Assembly (NCBI RefSeq): GCF_001750165.1
Contig: NZ_CP015412.1
Location: forward strand, 1,054,001 to 1,118,000
DNA length: 64,000 bases
Reading direction: 5' to 3'
From: Pseudoalteromonas luteoviolacea
GTDB taxonomy: Bacteria > Pseudomonadota > Gammaproteobacteria > Enterobacterales > Alteromonadaceae
The position numbers were made by a program, and so were the translations under genes. The notes under the pieces are model-generated. The model worked only from the letters and a program-made list of their open reading frames with translations, was not told where the DNA came from and ran no database searches. Positions 8,838 to 17,800 of the stretch are shown here, one piece after another. Every line of letters begins with the position of its first letter. Position 1 is the stretch's first letter.

Positions 8838-9623
8838 TTATGGCACGGACGATTTTAAAAACCAACCAAGTTCAATACCTTGTTGGATCAACTGCATCAC
8901 TTCCATAGTACCTTGTTGCTGATCTCCCATGACATGTGCCGCTGCTTCACACACAAATCCAAATGGTAGCCCTTGCTCTATGCTACTCAAACATTGAAAA
9001 TGGCACTCGGAAATCGGGTAAAAGCCAGTGCGCTTATCTGGGGCACGGGCAATGATCCAATGACGATGGTTTGGCAGTTCAGGACTCGGTGGAGAGGTAT
9101 CATTTTTCAGAGCTTGCCAGCTTTCAACTGCGGCAAATTGGCAGGTGAGTAAGTGGACGCTACCGTGTAGTTTTATAATAATGTTAGGCCATTGTGATTG
9201 TTCAATTGATTGTAGATCAGTCATTTGCAAGGGCTGCCCATCAGCAGCGTCGAAGGCGTGTAACAACAAACGTTCGAACTGAGCAATTTCAGATAAGATA
9301 CCGTGCTCTTTAAAAGGGGATTGCTCGCGCAGTAGTTGTGGTAGTCGTTCACCAAATTCTCTTAATGACGCAGATCTGGATGGATATGCAGATAAATAGG
9401 CGTCTACCATTGAGTCAAACAGCTCGTCACCCAAATACAGCCCCAACATTTCATGGTCCTGCTCGAGCACTTTTTTCAGTCTAATTTGGTAAGCGTTTTT
9501 ATAAATTTCACCGCGTTGTTCACAAGATAATCCATTTTGTTGAGCTATTTGTTGTGTGAAGTCTGTGTTTTGTCCTTTAAGCATGGCCACAAACTCATGT
9601 TGCAGTTGTTCAAGCGTGTTCAT
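8838..9623 (-). CDS. bufC: BufC-like (DUF2063) partner protein
   Basis: 261 residues from ATG 9623; a reading from 9665 is open but extends into bufB. It overlaps the bufB end by 14 bases, indicating translational coupling. The N-terminal helical part (LEQLQHEFVAMLKGQ, QNGLSCEQRGEIYKNAYQIR, LGDELFDSMVDAYLSAYPS) is the HvfC/BufC N-terminal domain type. BufC proteins bind the precursor peptide and partner with the MNIO enzyme BufB during maturation of bufferins, copper-binding RiPPs. The adjacent bufA and bufB support the call. Confidence 0.88.
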   Translation of the reverse strand: MNTLEQLQHEFVAMLKGQNTDFTQQIAQQNGLSCEQRGEIYKNAYQIRLKKVLEQDHEMLGLYLGDELFDSMVDAYLSAYPSRSASLREFGERLPQLLREQSPFKEHGILSEIAQFERLLLHAFDAADGQPLQMTDLQSIEQSQWPNIIIKLHGSVHLLTCQFAAVESWQALKNDTSPPSPELPNHRHWIIARAPDKRTGFYPISECHFQCLSSIEQGLPFGFVCEAAAHVMGDQQQGTMEVMQLIQQGIELGWFLKSSVP

Positions 9624-10455
9624 GTAAACTCCAAGCACGAGAAGCAAGCGTTCTGGCCTGCTCAAGCTCGCTTATAATCTCTGCAAAAGCAGGGAAGTTA
9701 TCGTCACGCTCTATCATGGTGTTGACTGGTGCATGTGTTTTCGCAAAATTCGCAAATAACTGCCAGACCTCATTACAAATAGGTTGATCATGTGTGTCGA
9801 TGATATGCGTGCCAAAATCACTGTGCCCAGCTAAATGGATTTGTGCAATTGAAGAGGCGGGTATTGCATTTAAAAATTCATTCGGATCAAATTGATGATT
9901 TCGTGCACTCACGTAAATATTATTAATGTCTAGTAAAAATTGACACCCTGTACGACTGTGTAGTTCGGCTAGAAATTCCCATTCGCTCATTTCTGATGCT
10001 TGATATGTTAAGTAACTAGAAACATTCTCAAGGATCAGAGGCCGCTCTAGGAAGTCTTGAACAACTGATAACCTTTTGCATAAATGTTCGAGAGATTCTT
10101 CTGTGTATGGCATTGGTAATAAATCATGGCTATTAAAGTCACCGAGTGAAGAAAAACAAAGGTGATCAGAGATCCAAAGCGGTTGTATACGCTCAATGGT
10201 CTGTTTTAGTTTGCTGAGGTAATCAAAATTGACATCTGTTGTACTGCCAATTGACATAGAAACGCCGTGCATGACGATGGGGTAGCGCTCTTTAATTTGT
10301 GATAAGTAATACCATGGCTTGCCTCCTGAGACAAAGTAATTCTCAGAGATCACTTCAAACCAGTCTACGTTGGGCTCAGTGGTTAAAATCTCTTCAAAAT
10401 AACAGGTTCGAAGTCCAAGGCCAAAACCAATATAAGGTGGGGGGGAAAATTTCAA
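9610..10455 (-). CDS. bufB: BufB-like MNIO (DUF692) iron enzyme
   Basis: 281 residues with the DUF692 TIM-barrel motifs in order: HGVSMSIGS, SDHLCFSS, ENVSSYL, LLDINNIYVSARNH, IHLAGHS, DTHD and IERDDNFP. These supply the His, Asp and Glu ligands of the multinuclear iron site. MNIO enzymes oxidise cysteine residues of precursor peptides, for example to thiooxazoles in bufferins. It lies between bufA and bufC; the bufA-bufB gap of 62 bases holds a hairpin. The substrate is presumably the twelve-cysteine protein encoded just upstream. Confidence 0.92.
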   Translation of the reverse strand: MKFSPPPYIGFGLGLRTCYFEEILTTEPNVDWFEVISENYFVSGGKPWYYLSQIKERYPIVMHGVSMSIGSTTDVNFDYLSKLKQTIERIQPLWISDHLCFSSLGDFNSHDLLPMPYTEESLEHLCKRLSVVQDFLERPLILENVSSYLTYQASEMSEWEFLAELHSRTGCQFLLDINNIYVSARNHQFDPNEFLNAIPASSIAQIHLAGHSDFGTHIIDTHDQPICNEVWQLFANFAKTHAPVNTMIERDDNFPAFAEIISELEQARTLASRAWSLHEHA

Positions 10456-10480
10456 TCTATTCTCACAGTTTTATTTGAAA

Positions 10481-10508
10481 TTGGAACCCACAGTTTTGAG
10501 GGCTCCAA
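10481..10508 (-). terminator. Hairpin between bufA and bufB
   Basis: TTGGAACCC (10481-10489) and GGGCTCCAA (10500-10508) pair with one mismatch, 9 bp, just after the bufA stop on the minus strand. There is only a short T-rich stretch beyond it. It may be a leaky terminator or RNA stabiliser that lets more precursor than enzyme be made. Confidence 0.45.
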
Positions 10509-10517
10509 CACGATTGA

Positions 10518-10982
10518 TTAACTACCGACTTTACCGCCGATATCTTTGCATGCTTTAGCTGGCATGTTGACAAAACCAGTCCCTTTGCAAGATGCCTGAG
10601 CGGCACAGGCGTTGTTTGCCGTTTTACAATCGTTGTGACCACCACAGATGTTCACGTCATGACAGTGGACTAAATCCGCCTTAGCAACGCTGCCAACCCA
10701 ATCATCTTTTTGTTTGCCACCTACATCTGCGCAGGCTTTTGCGGGCATACCAACAAATCCGCTTCCCTTACAAGAAGCTTGGCCAGCACAAGCATTGCTT
10801 GCTGTTTTACAGTCGTTATGACCACCACAAATATTCACATCGTAGCAATGCACTAAATCTGTCTTAGCGCCACCTGAACTTGCTGTTGCGCCTGCGCTAC
10901 TCGATTGGCTTGAATCTGTTGCGTTACAACCAACCAGACCAGCTACCATTACTGCCATTGCGGCGCCTGTTAATGCTTTCAT
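10518..10982 (-). CDS. bufA: Bufferin-type precursor (BufA2-like) with two tandem cores and lipoprotein-like signal
   Basis: 154 residues from ATG 10982, with a GAGGAAA ribosome site. The signal MKALTGAAMAVMVAGLVGC ends in a lipobox-like LVGC with Cys19, then a Ser/Ala/Gly linker. Two near-identical cores follow at about 41-90 and 102-151, period 61 residues, each reading like HC-x-DVNICGGHNDCKTA, NACA-x-QASCKG and PAKAC. Each has six cysteines (46, 52, 58, 65, 71, 84 and 107, 113, 119, 126, 132, 145). This cysteine pattern with bufB and bufC downstream fits BufA2-type bufferins, periplasmic copper-binding RiPPs. The duplicated core, and possibly lipid attachment, are unusual. Which cysteines are modified cannot be read from sequence. 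Confidence 0.87.
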   Translation of the reverse strand: MKALTGAAMAVMVAGLVGCNATDSSQSSSAGATASSGGAKTDLVHCYDVNICGGHNDCKTASNACAGQASCKGSGFVGMPAKACADVGGKQKDDWVGSVAKADLVHCHDVNICGGHNDCKTANNACAAQASCKGTGFVNMPAKACKDIGGKVGS

Positions 10983-11435
10983 TGTCGTTTCCTCGTGTTT
11001 TGGTTTTGCCAAAATGTAGAGCTAACCAGAGTGGGCTGTATTTTATTTAGGAAAAGCACCACCCCAGCGCTCGATTTATTGACTTTTTTTGCAAATTCGC
11101 GCGATACAAAAAAAGCAAACTTATTGCGCTCCGGACGACTTGCTACAACAGACCTTATGAGCAGCAGATTAATTTCAGTGTAGACGAAAATTTTTCTGAG
11201 GGTAGCGATTGTGAAAAAGTTGTGACTCTATCTGTAAGTTAAAGGGGCTTGATAGCTTACCTGAGTACTTTAGATTAAGTTATTAAATATAATATTATTA
11301 TAAAATAAATTAACACGAGGTTGTTTCTTTGTTTTTGTTTTGTTTTTTCTTTGTGTTGCCTTTGTTTTTTTATTTGTTTTATTTGTTTTGGAAATTATAA
11401 TTTATAATGTCTTTTATTATTTTAATGGGTGAGGT
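10983..11435. other. Divergent intergenic region, buf operon / toxin locus 1
   Basis: About 450 bases with no convincing gene. The left part must hold the buf promoter. The right part (about 11320-11400) is a T-rich tract on the + strand made of TTTGTTTT-like runs, ending about 35 bases before the toxin-locus start. Reading frames on the + strand here (for example 10995-11183) lack start signals. Confidence 0.5.
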
Positions 11436-13688
11436 TTGAATTATATTTTCTTTTTTTTGGTCAGTTTTTTCTCGGCCTTTTCTTTTTCAGGGGAATTTAA
11501 AAGTAGTGCAGATTCCCGCAGCAATGTAGATCTTTACATTCCGAGCAAACCAAATAGCTCAGGGGTATCTAATAATGATGTATCTAGTTATAGCGTAAGC
11601 TCTTCTAATATTAAAGTGCTTAACTATGCCAGTAATAATGGTGGAAGAAAGGCCAGCAGAATTATAATTAACGTCAGTTCATCTAGTCTTAAGAGAAAAA
11701 TTTCTTTAGTTGGCGAGTCGGCAGAGTTGATTATTTTAGCTAAAAACTTTAGTTGTACAGGTTGTAAGTTTGAAGGCTTTGATAGAGTAATTATTGCTGG
11801 TGGTATTAATGGTAGTGACCTCACTGCAAGTGAGAATATTTCTATAAATAGCTTAGATGCTTCGGGTGTTCCCGTAGTCACTTTATTAGGAGAGAAAGTC
11901 ACTTTAGCTGGAAATATTAATACACATGATAAAGTTGAGCGTGCATATAATGGACAATACGTTGTTTTGAATAATGGAAGTCAAAAAGCGGGTGTTGGTA
12001 CATTTGCAGCTTATGCTGGTAGAGTGACGCTTAATATTGACTCACTTTCTCCAACGACTAGTCGTGTATCTAATGACCTCGGCTATGAGCTAACTACCAA
12101 TAATAATCTTAAAATAACAGCTAATGCTGTAAAGCTGATTTCAAACACAGGTTCTGGCCTTAAAATCAATGGCGTCATTGATACAACCAGTGATGTATTT
12201 ATGACAGGCAGTTTGGGTAATAAGATACAACTGGCGAGTGAAGGGCTAGTCGCTTCAAATTTATGTACGAGTCTATTTTGTTATATTCAATACACAGGTC
12301 AGGTAAATACGGGTGGCTCTGTGATATCAAGTGGGTACTCACTTTCATTGGATGCAAAGTCAACAATATCTGCTGATAAGGTACAAATGACGAGTCGCCA
12401 TTTTACTAATATGGGTGGGATCTTTACTGATAACTTTGGTGCGTCGACTGTTTCCCACTTTTCTAATGAAGGTCAAATACATACACGTTTCGGTAGAATA
12501 GAGTCTAATAATTACATTCAAAATAGTGGCTCAATTTTTGGCAAAGACCTCCATTTTTATGGAAAAAACCGTTTTAGAAATGGTAATGCAATGCCAAAAG
12601 TCATTGGCCATAGAATGGATGAGCTGTTTTTAGAAGACTTATTCTATGGAACTTATACTCGAGTTCTTGAGAGGGATAGCGGTCAAATAAATAACCCTGC
12701 AATTGTTCATGCATCTAATCTTTATATCAGTACAAAGGGCTTTGAAAACATTAATAGTTATTATGTTTCAAGGGGTGCCAATGACAGCACTTGGACTGAA
12801 AAAATACCTTTAGATTTAGAAAAAAGTAACCAAGTAGTTGTTGCTGCTGAACATAATTTACACATTAATGCTGAAGATTATTTCTTAAACTCATCTGCTA
12901 ATGTTCTTTTAAATTCATACTCTAGTTCGGGTACTTTATATATCGAGTCTAAAAAAGTTATTAATGAAAGATATAGAATGGAAAGTGATTTTTCTGTTCA
13001 GGAAAGAGTAGTTAATAACACAAGAGAAAAACATGTTTTACCCAACTTTTTACATTATTCATCACCCGGTCAAATTCGCAGTATAGGTAAATTTAAAGTT
13101 AAAAGCAGTGAGTTCTTTTTAAATGACTCTTCATTTGTTGAAGTTTTTGGTGAGATGGAAGTTAATACGCCGAAGCTTTATAACTATGGTTTACAAGTCA
13201 CCAAAGAGTTAGTTATGAGCGAAGGCTTAGAGCAATTTGAGCAATATGCGCGTTGTACCTCCATTGATGATTATATTTGGGTGAATGGAAGAAGAGTTCC
13301 TGCACAAGACTATTGCTCCGGTATTTTAGAAGAAGCCGATACCACAGTAGTGAGCGTTGATGTGAAGGAGATTGACACCTTATTTTATGCTGGAATGGGT
13401 GTACTCAGTACATCTGATTTTGAAGCTGATAATCGCCATTTAAGTCAAAATATCCAGAATTATATTTTGCAAAGATATAAGAAAGATATAGCAAAAGTAG
13501 CACCTGAAGTTCCTACCCACTCAGAATGTAGTGGCGGTCTACTAGACCCAACATTGGATTTAAGTACTGGGAATGTGCGGATTATTCATAGCTATTTCTG
13601 TGCCGCTCCTGCGACTAACGAAGGTATAGAACGGTTTGTTGAAGAGTGGAATGCAGACTACATCGAATTAGCAGAAAAGTATAAATAG
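11436..13688 (+). CDS. TPS-domain / FHA-like exoprotein, first half of split CdiA-like system 1
   Basis: 750 residues. TTG 11436 is the only start ahead of the signal peptide (MNYIFFFLVSFFSAFSFSG), since an in-frame stop lies just upstream; GGGTGAGG is very close to it, so the exact start is uncertain. Residues 39-54 (PNSSGVSNNDVSSYSV) and the CTGC pair at 107-110 correspond to the TPS-domain motifs NGxSxNxF and CxGC of TpsA proteins and align with the locus 2 homologue. A beta-helical FHA-like body follows with Asn/Ser-rich strands and a NERYRMES segment, then a cysteine-bearing tail. There is no toxin domain: the next gene, 22 bases on, carries it. A partner TpsB is not present here. Confidence 0.8.
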   Translation: MNYIFFFLVSFFSAFSFSGEFKSSADSRSNVDLYIPSKPNSSGVSNNDVSSYSVSSSNIKVLNYASNNGGRKASRIIINVSSSSLKRKISLVGESAELIILAKNFSCTGCKFEGFDRVIIAGGINGSDLTASENISINSLDASGVPVVTLLGEKVTLAGNINTHDKVERAYNGQYVVLNNGSQKAGVGTFAAYAGRVTLNIDSLSPTTSRVSNDLGYELTTNNNLKITANAVKLISNTGSGLKINGVIDTTSDVFMTGSLGNKIQLASEGLVASNLCTSLFCYIQYTGQVNTGGSVISSGYSLSLDAKSTISADKVQMTSRHFTNMGGIFTDNFGASTVSHFSNEGQIHTRFGRIESNNYIQNSGSIFGKDLHFYGKNRFRNGNAMPKVIGHRMDELFLEDLFYGTYTRVLERDSGQINNPAIVHASNLYISTKGFENINSYYVSRGANDSTWTEKIPLDLEKSNQVVVAAEHNLHINAEDYFLNSSANVLLNSYSSSGTLYIESKKVINERYRMESDFSVQERVVNNTREKHVLPNFLHYSSPGQIRSIGKFKVKSSEFFLNDSSFVEVFGEMEVNTPKLYNYGLQVTKELVMSEGLEQFEQYARCTSIDDYIWVNGRRVPAQDYCSGILEEADTTVVSVDVKEIDTLFYAGMGVLSTSDFEADNRHLSQNIQNYILQRYKKDIAKVAPEVPTHSECSGGLLDPTLDLSTGNVRIIHSYFCAAPATNEGIERFVEEWNADYIELAEKYK

Positions 13689-13710
13689 TATAATTTTTTA
13701 GGTTTATTAA

Positions 13711-16700
13711 ATGGATAATTTTGAATTTATGGATAAGAACAAAATATGGCGAATAAATACGTCTTGTTTTGTTTTATTCATGTTTATATTGCAGCTCACT
13801 TTTCCAGCTTTTGCTGCTGTTTTAATTGAAGACAAAAAAATAGAAGCGCACTTTAAATCAGCGTTGCAATACCAACCCGCGAAGGTGAATGATTACAGCT
13901 ACGAGTTAAATGATCGAATAGAAGCTGTTAAACACGTGGGTTTTGTCACCATGGAGGACTTTGTTCAAATGCTGCGCAACGAGAGCAGCTCAACATTGAC
14001 TTCTATTAGTTCAGCCATTCCTTTAATGGTGGGAGATGTTACCACTATTATTCCTATATACCCCATAGAAAAACAAATTGGTAATGAGTTTGTACAGGCA
14101 CGATACATCCGAAATCAAATTAAGGATTTATTAAGCCGCAGTTTAGTTGATGGTACTAAAGCTAATTGGGATACAGAGGGTGAGCAATCACTTCAGTTGT
14201 ATAAAAACTCTATAAAGTTTGCGAAGTCATCAGGTAAGAAATTCGGTGAACGTTTAGCAGTAAATGATGATATTGCAGACGATATGATCTGGCCAGAGTT
14301 TAGACGAATTGCTGGGAAAACAACATTAGTACCTATTCTTTACTTAACTGATGAAACGATCGCAAAAAGAAAAGTCGTAGGTAATCAAATTGATATTGTT
14401 GGTAATGTATCAGAGTTTAACAGCGTTAAAATTAATGCCGGATTACTTTCAACTTACCGAGACACTGTTATTTTGGTGGCTGAGGAATTTTTTAATAAAT
14501 CAAAAATTGAGGCCCATGGCAACTTAAGCATAGTTAGTGATGTATTTAAAAACCATTCTGGTCAAATTAGTGTCGAAGACTCTTTAAATGTTATGGCCGA
14601 TCATATCGAACATAAAACGGTTGTTTATCGATATAAGACAAAATATGGTTATTCAGATAGATTAGGTAAAGTAGCTAAAATATCAGCAGGTAAAAATGTA
14701 GAGCTGATCAGTAGTGGCGATATATTAATTGAAGGTGCAGAAATTACCGCCGGTGGCAATATTCTGTTAGATGCCGCTAATATAGTAACGATAAAAAGCG
14801 CACCATTATTATCAACCGCCAAAGGCGACTCATCAAGTTCTGAATGGCACGAAACGTCTCTGTCTCATATGCGTTCAACGTTATCGGCAGGTGAAAATGT
14901 GTCTATTTTTGGTGCTTATATCAATATTAGTGGTGCTGAGTTAACCGCCGCTGGAAATATCGAGCTGATGGCACAGCATGGTGTTCATATTGTTGATGAT
15001 ATTGATACTTATGACTATCAGAGCAAAGGTCGATTTGGCAGCTTAAGTTATGAAATGTCCCAACGCACAACTGTGTCTGTGCGTGCTGCGCTAGATGCTG
15101 GTAAAGGCATTGTTCTAGACACTGATATGGGAGATATCAAACTCAGAGCAGTTGATATTAAAAGTAAAGAAGGCACCAGTGTAACTGCCCATACTGGGAA
15201 AATACACATGCTGTTGACCAAAGAGCAGGACTTTTACAGTTATAACACCATTAATAAAGGGCTCTTTACTGTAAAAATGACCGATGAAGGTCACCGACGT
15301 GAGAATGCTGTGTACAACACAATTGTGGGCGGTGTGCAGTTTGATGCAATGTACGGTGTTCATGTTGAGTATACAGGCGATAAATCTCTTGGTCTGCAGC
15401 AGCAATTAAACACACTCGCACAGATGGACAATCTGCGTTGGCTCAATCAATTAATGAACAACCAACAGTTACAAATTGATTGGCAGCACCAAGAGCTTCT
15501 CTATGAAGAGTGGAAGACCTCCAAAACGACCTTATCACCAGCAGCCATGGCGCTATTGTCAATTGCGGTAGCAATTGCAACTCAAGGGGCTGGCACAGGG
15601 TTATTAGAGTCGATAGGTGCGGCAACAACGGATTTAGCAGTTGCAATGACACAAGCAGCAGTGAGTACTTTAGCGAGTTCAGCTGCAACAAGTCTTGCTA
15701 ATGGTAACAGCCTGTCAGAAACACTAGAGCAAATGACAAGTAGTGACGGCCTGCGTAGCTTAGCTGTTGCGGTGGTTACTGCTGGTGCCTTACAGCAAGT
15801 TTCTGAGATGTTGGGACAGGCCGATAGCTTTTTGCACTTAGGGGCTGAATCTTCATTTGTTGAACAAGCATATCAAGCCGTCGTAAAAGCAACTGTTCGT
15901 GCAGGCATTTCGTCAGGTTTAACGAACGCGTCATTTAACGAAGTATTTGTTGGTGCGCTTGCACAAACTGCAATTGCCGCATTTGGTAAGCACACAGCTC
16001 AAAAACTTAAGAAACTAGGCAGTAATGGGGATCTCGCGCATGGGTTTAAATACATAGGCCATGCAGCTGCTGGTTGTGTTCAAGGTATTGCGAAAAGTCA
16101 GCTCAATAAAACTGAGAGAGGCCAAGGTTGTAGTTCTGGGGCATCTGGTGCTGTGATCGGCGAGTTCATCGGTGAAGTGTATCACGAAAAGGTCGTTGCA
16201 AAGCACGCTGCAGATGCTGAGAGTGCACTGATAACGCTGGAGAACCGATTATCACGTACCAAGTATGCAAATTATTCTGGCAAGGAACTGGCAGAAAAAA
16301 TACAAAGTGATTTTGAGTACTCTGAACTACGAGATATCAGTCAAGATTTTATCGATGACTTGAACCAAAGTGGAGTGAATTTAGCACGATTTGGATCTGC
16401 ACTGGCAGCATTTGGTGCTGGTATGGATGTGAATATTGCGGCCGACACAGGTGAAAATGCGGCTCAAAATAACGCGCTTTTCTTCGCTTTTATTCCTCTT
16501 GTCCTTAAGGTGATTGACGCATCCGTTACAGCGTATGAGCTATATCAAATTCAACAAGTTTACGAAGATAGTGGACGTGAAGAAGGGGATAAAGCACTTA
16601 AGAAGTACATGACAGATTTGCTGGGTGATAAAGCGATAGAGATGATGATCCCTGGTGGCGCTGTTTGGAATAAGTATTTGAAGGACAAAGTTGAAGGGTT

Positions 16701-17763
16701 ATCACCTGAATTTTCCAAACAAGTCATGGCAATGGGTGATCTGTCATTTGCCAACCGCGATAAATCCGGTGATGCGCCTATACAAATGAACGTGTCCAAA
16801 CGAGTCGGTGAGCTCAACTGTCAAGGAACGCCATTATGTGCGACTAAACTTGACTTGAATAACATGACTGACAAAGAGCTTGTGGACTTGCATGAGCGGA
16901 ACTTAAAAACAGGTAGGACAAGTTTAGATGGTGAAGGCATACGTTCTCACCTTGAAGATGGTTATGTATTTGATTACGAAAAGTCTAGGTGGTTAAGAGG
17001 TCCTAAACTTTCCAAGGTCGATGTTGGTGCCAAATTCGAGACGGTTAAAAATTATGGCAGTGCCAGTGACTTGTTACACAACAACCCGAATGTTGACCTA
17101 AACAGTATTAAAGCTCGCGTGAACGGTATGGACATGACTTACGATCAAGTGAAGCGCAATAGAGACACTGTATTACGCAATATTGAAAAAAGAGAGAAGT
17201 ACCTGCACAGTATTGATGCTGATCCTTCGAAGGATGTCACTCTCAAGGGATGGCGAAATGAGCGAAATGACCTCACAGAAGCGCAGGGCTTAATATCTGC
17301 CGAAGCCTGGGTACATGATTCCTACCCCAATGCCAGAAGTATTAAAATATTAGATACGGACTTTCCGCATAGTGGTAAGTCAAGGCAATATGATAGACTA
17401 TTTGAAGTTGTACATAGCAATGGTCGAACTGAGCTTATTAGCATCGAAGCTAAAGGCCGCTCACAGCCATCGAAAGTAGGCAGTGATTTGGGGGCTGCAA
17501 GAAACCGAGAGGATGGCAAAGTATATGGGCAGGGTACAAAAGGCTATGATGATTATCTTTATGACCACCTTTCGCAGCAAAGTGCAAAATCAAGCAGTTT
17601 GTATCAAGGCGAAAATAGAGAAAAGCAAATAGGTCTAAAACAGACTAAAACCAAACTTGAGCGGTATAGGCTTCATTCAGGTAATCCAACGCGTTTGGTC
17701 GTGAAGCATGATTATGACAGCAAAGGCAATGCCCGTATTCAAGTTGCTAAGTCTATAAATTAA
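13711..17763 (+). CDS. CdiA-like second-half protein with DUF637 region and C-terminal PD-(D/E)xK-type nuclease toxin
   Basis: 1350 residues with its own signal sequence (FVLFMFILQLTFPAFAA, about 20-36); ATG at residue 7 is an alternative start. Order: a conserved region also seen in CdiA proteins (IIPIYPIEKQIGNEFV, MIWPEFRRIAG); FHA-like strands (about 230-540, SAGKNVELISSGDILIEGAE); a DUF637 pretoxin region (about 610-760, LSPAAMALLSIAVAIA); helical linker; toxin (about 1120-1350). The toxin shows D1228 (QYDRLF), E1246-A-K1248-G and a QGTKGY motif (about 1274), a PD-(D/E)xK layout resembling PoNe-type DNases. Predicted role: contact- or secretion-dependent killing of competitors, with the next gene giving immunity. 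Nuclease activity is inferred from motifs. Confidence 0.85.
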   Translation: MDNFEFMDKNKIWRINTSCFVLFMFILQLTFPAFAAVLIEDKKIEAHFKSALQYQPAKVNDYSYELNDRIEAVKHVGFVTMEDFVQMLRNESSSTLTSISSAIPLMVGDVTTIIPIYPIEKQIGNEFVQARYIRNQIKDLLSRSLVDGTKANWDTEGEQSLQLYKNSIKFAKSSGKKFGERLAVNDDIADDMIWPEFRRIAGKTTLVPILYLTDETIAKRKVVGNQIDIVGNVSEFNSVKINAGLLSTYRDTVILVAEEFFNKSKIEAHGNLSIVSDVFKNHSGQISVEDSLNVMADHIEHKTVVYRYKTKYGYSDRLGKVAKISAGKNVELISSGDILIEGAEITAGGNILLDAANIVTIKSAPLLSTAKGDSSSSEWHETSLSHMRSTLSAGENVSIFGAYINISGAELTAAGNIELMAQHGVHIVDDIDTYDYQSKGRFGSLSYEMSQRTTVSVRAALDAGKGIVLDTDMGDIKLRAVDIKSKEGTSVTAHTGKIHMLLTKEQDFYSYNTINKGLFTVKMTDEGHRRENAVYNTIVGGVQFDAMYGVHVEYTGDKSLGLQQQLNTLAQMDNLRWLNQLMNNQQLQIDWQHQELLYEEWKTSKTTLSPAAMALLSIAVAIATQGAGTGLLESIGAATTDLAVAMTQAAVSTLASSAATSLANGNSLSETLEQMTSSDGLRSLAVAVVTAGALQQVSEMLGQADSFLHLGAESSFVEQAYQAVVKATVRAGISSGLTNASFNEVFVGALAQTAIAAFGKHTAQKLKKLGSNGDLAHGFKYIGHAAAGCVQGIAKSQLNKTERGQGCSSGASGAVIGEFIGEVYHEKVVAKHAADAESALITLENRLSRTKYANYSGKELAEKIQSDFEYSELRDISQDFIDDLNQSGVNLARFGSALAAFGAGMDVNIAADTGENAAQNNALFFAFIPLVLKVIDASVTAYELYQIQQVYEDSGREEGDKALKKYMTDLLGDKAIEMMIPGGAVWNKYLKDKVEGLSPEFSKQVMAMGDLSFANRDKSGDAPIQMNVSKRVGELNCQGTPLCATKLDLNNMTDKELVDLHERNLKTGRTSLDGEGIRSHLEDGYVFDYEKSRWLRGPKLSKVDVGAKFETVKNYGSASDLLHNNPNVDLNSIKARVNGMDMTYDQVKRNRDTVLRNIEKREKYLHSIDADPSKDVTLKGWRNERNDLTEAQGLISAEAWVHDSYPNARSIKILDTDFPHSGKSRQYDRLFEVVHSNGRTELISIEAKGRSQPSKVGSDLGAARNREDGKVYGQGTKGYDDYLYDHLSQQSAKSSSLYQGENREKQIGLKQTKTKLERYRLHSGNPTRLVVKHDYDSKGNARIQVAKSIN

Positions 17764-17770
17764 AATTTTG

Positions 17771-17790
17771 AGGGCGGCGTAAGCCGCCTT
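17771..17790 (+). terminator. Hairpin between toxin and immunity gene, locus 1
   Basis: GGCGGC (17773-17778), loop GTAA, GCCGCC (17783-17788), extended by a G-T and an A-T pair. It starts 8 bases after the toxin stop and ends just before the GAGGA ribosome site of the immunity gene. There is no T-run beyond two Ts, so it looks more like an attenuator, processing or stability element than a full terminator. Locus 2 has a matching element. Confidence 0.6.
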
Positions 17791-17800
17791 GTGAGGAAAA

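Noticed and set aside
10995..11183. 62-codon + strand ORF upstream of toxin locus 1
   Set aside because: Starts inside the buf promoter region, has no ribosome site and resembles no protein.
13689..13710. Locus 1 split as a sequencing frameshift
   Set aside because: The second gene has its own start and signal sequence, and locus 2 shows the same split, so two genes are the better reading.
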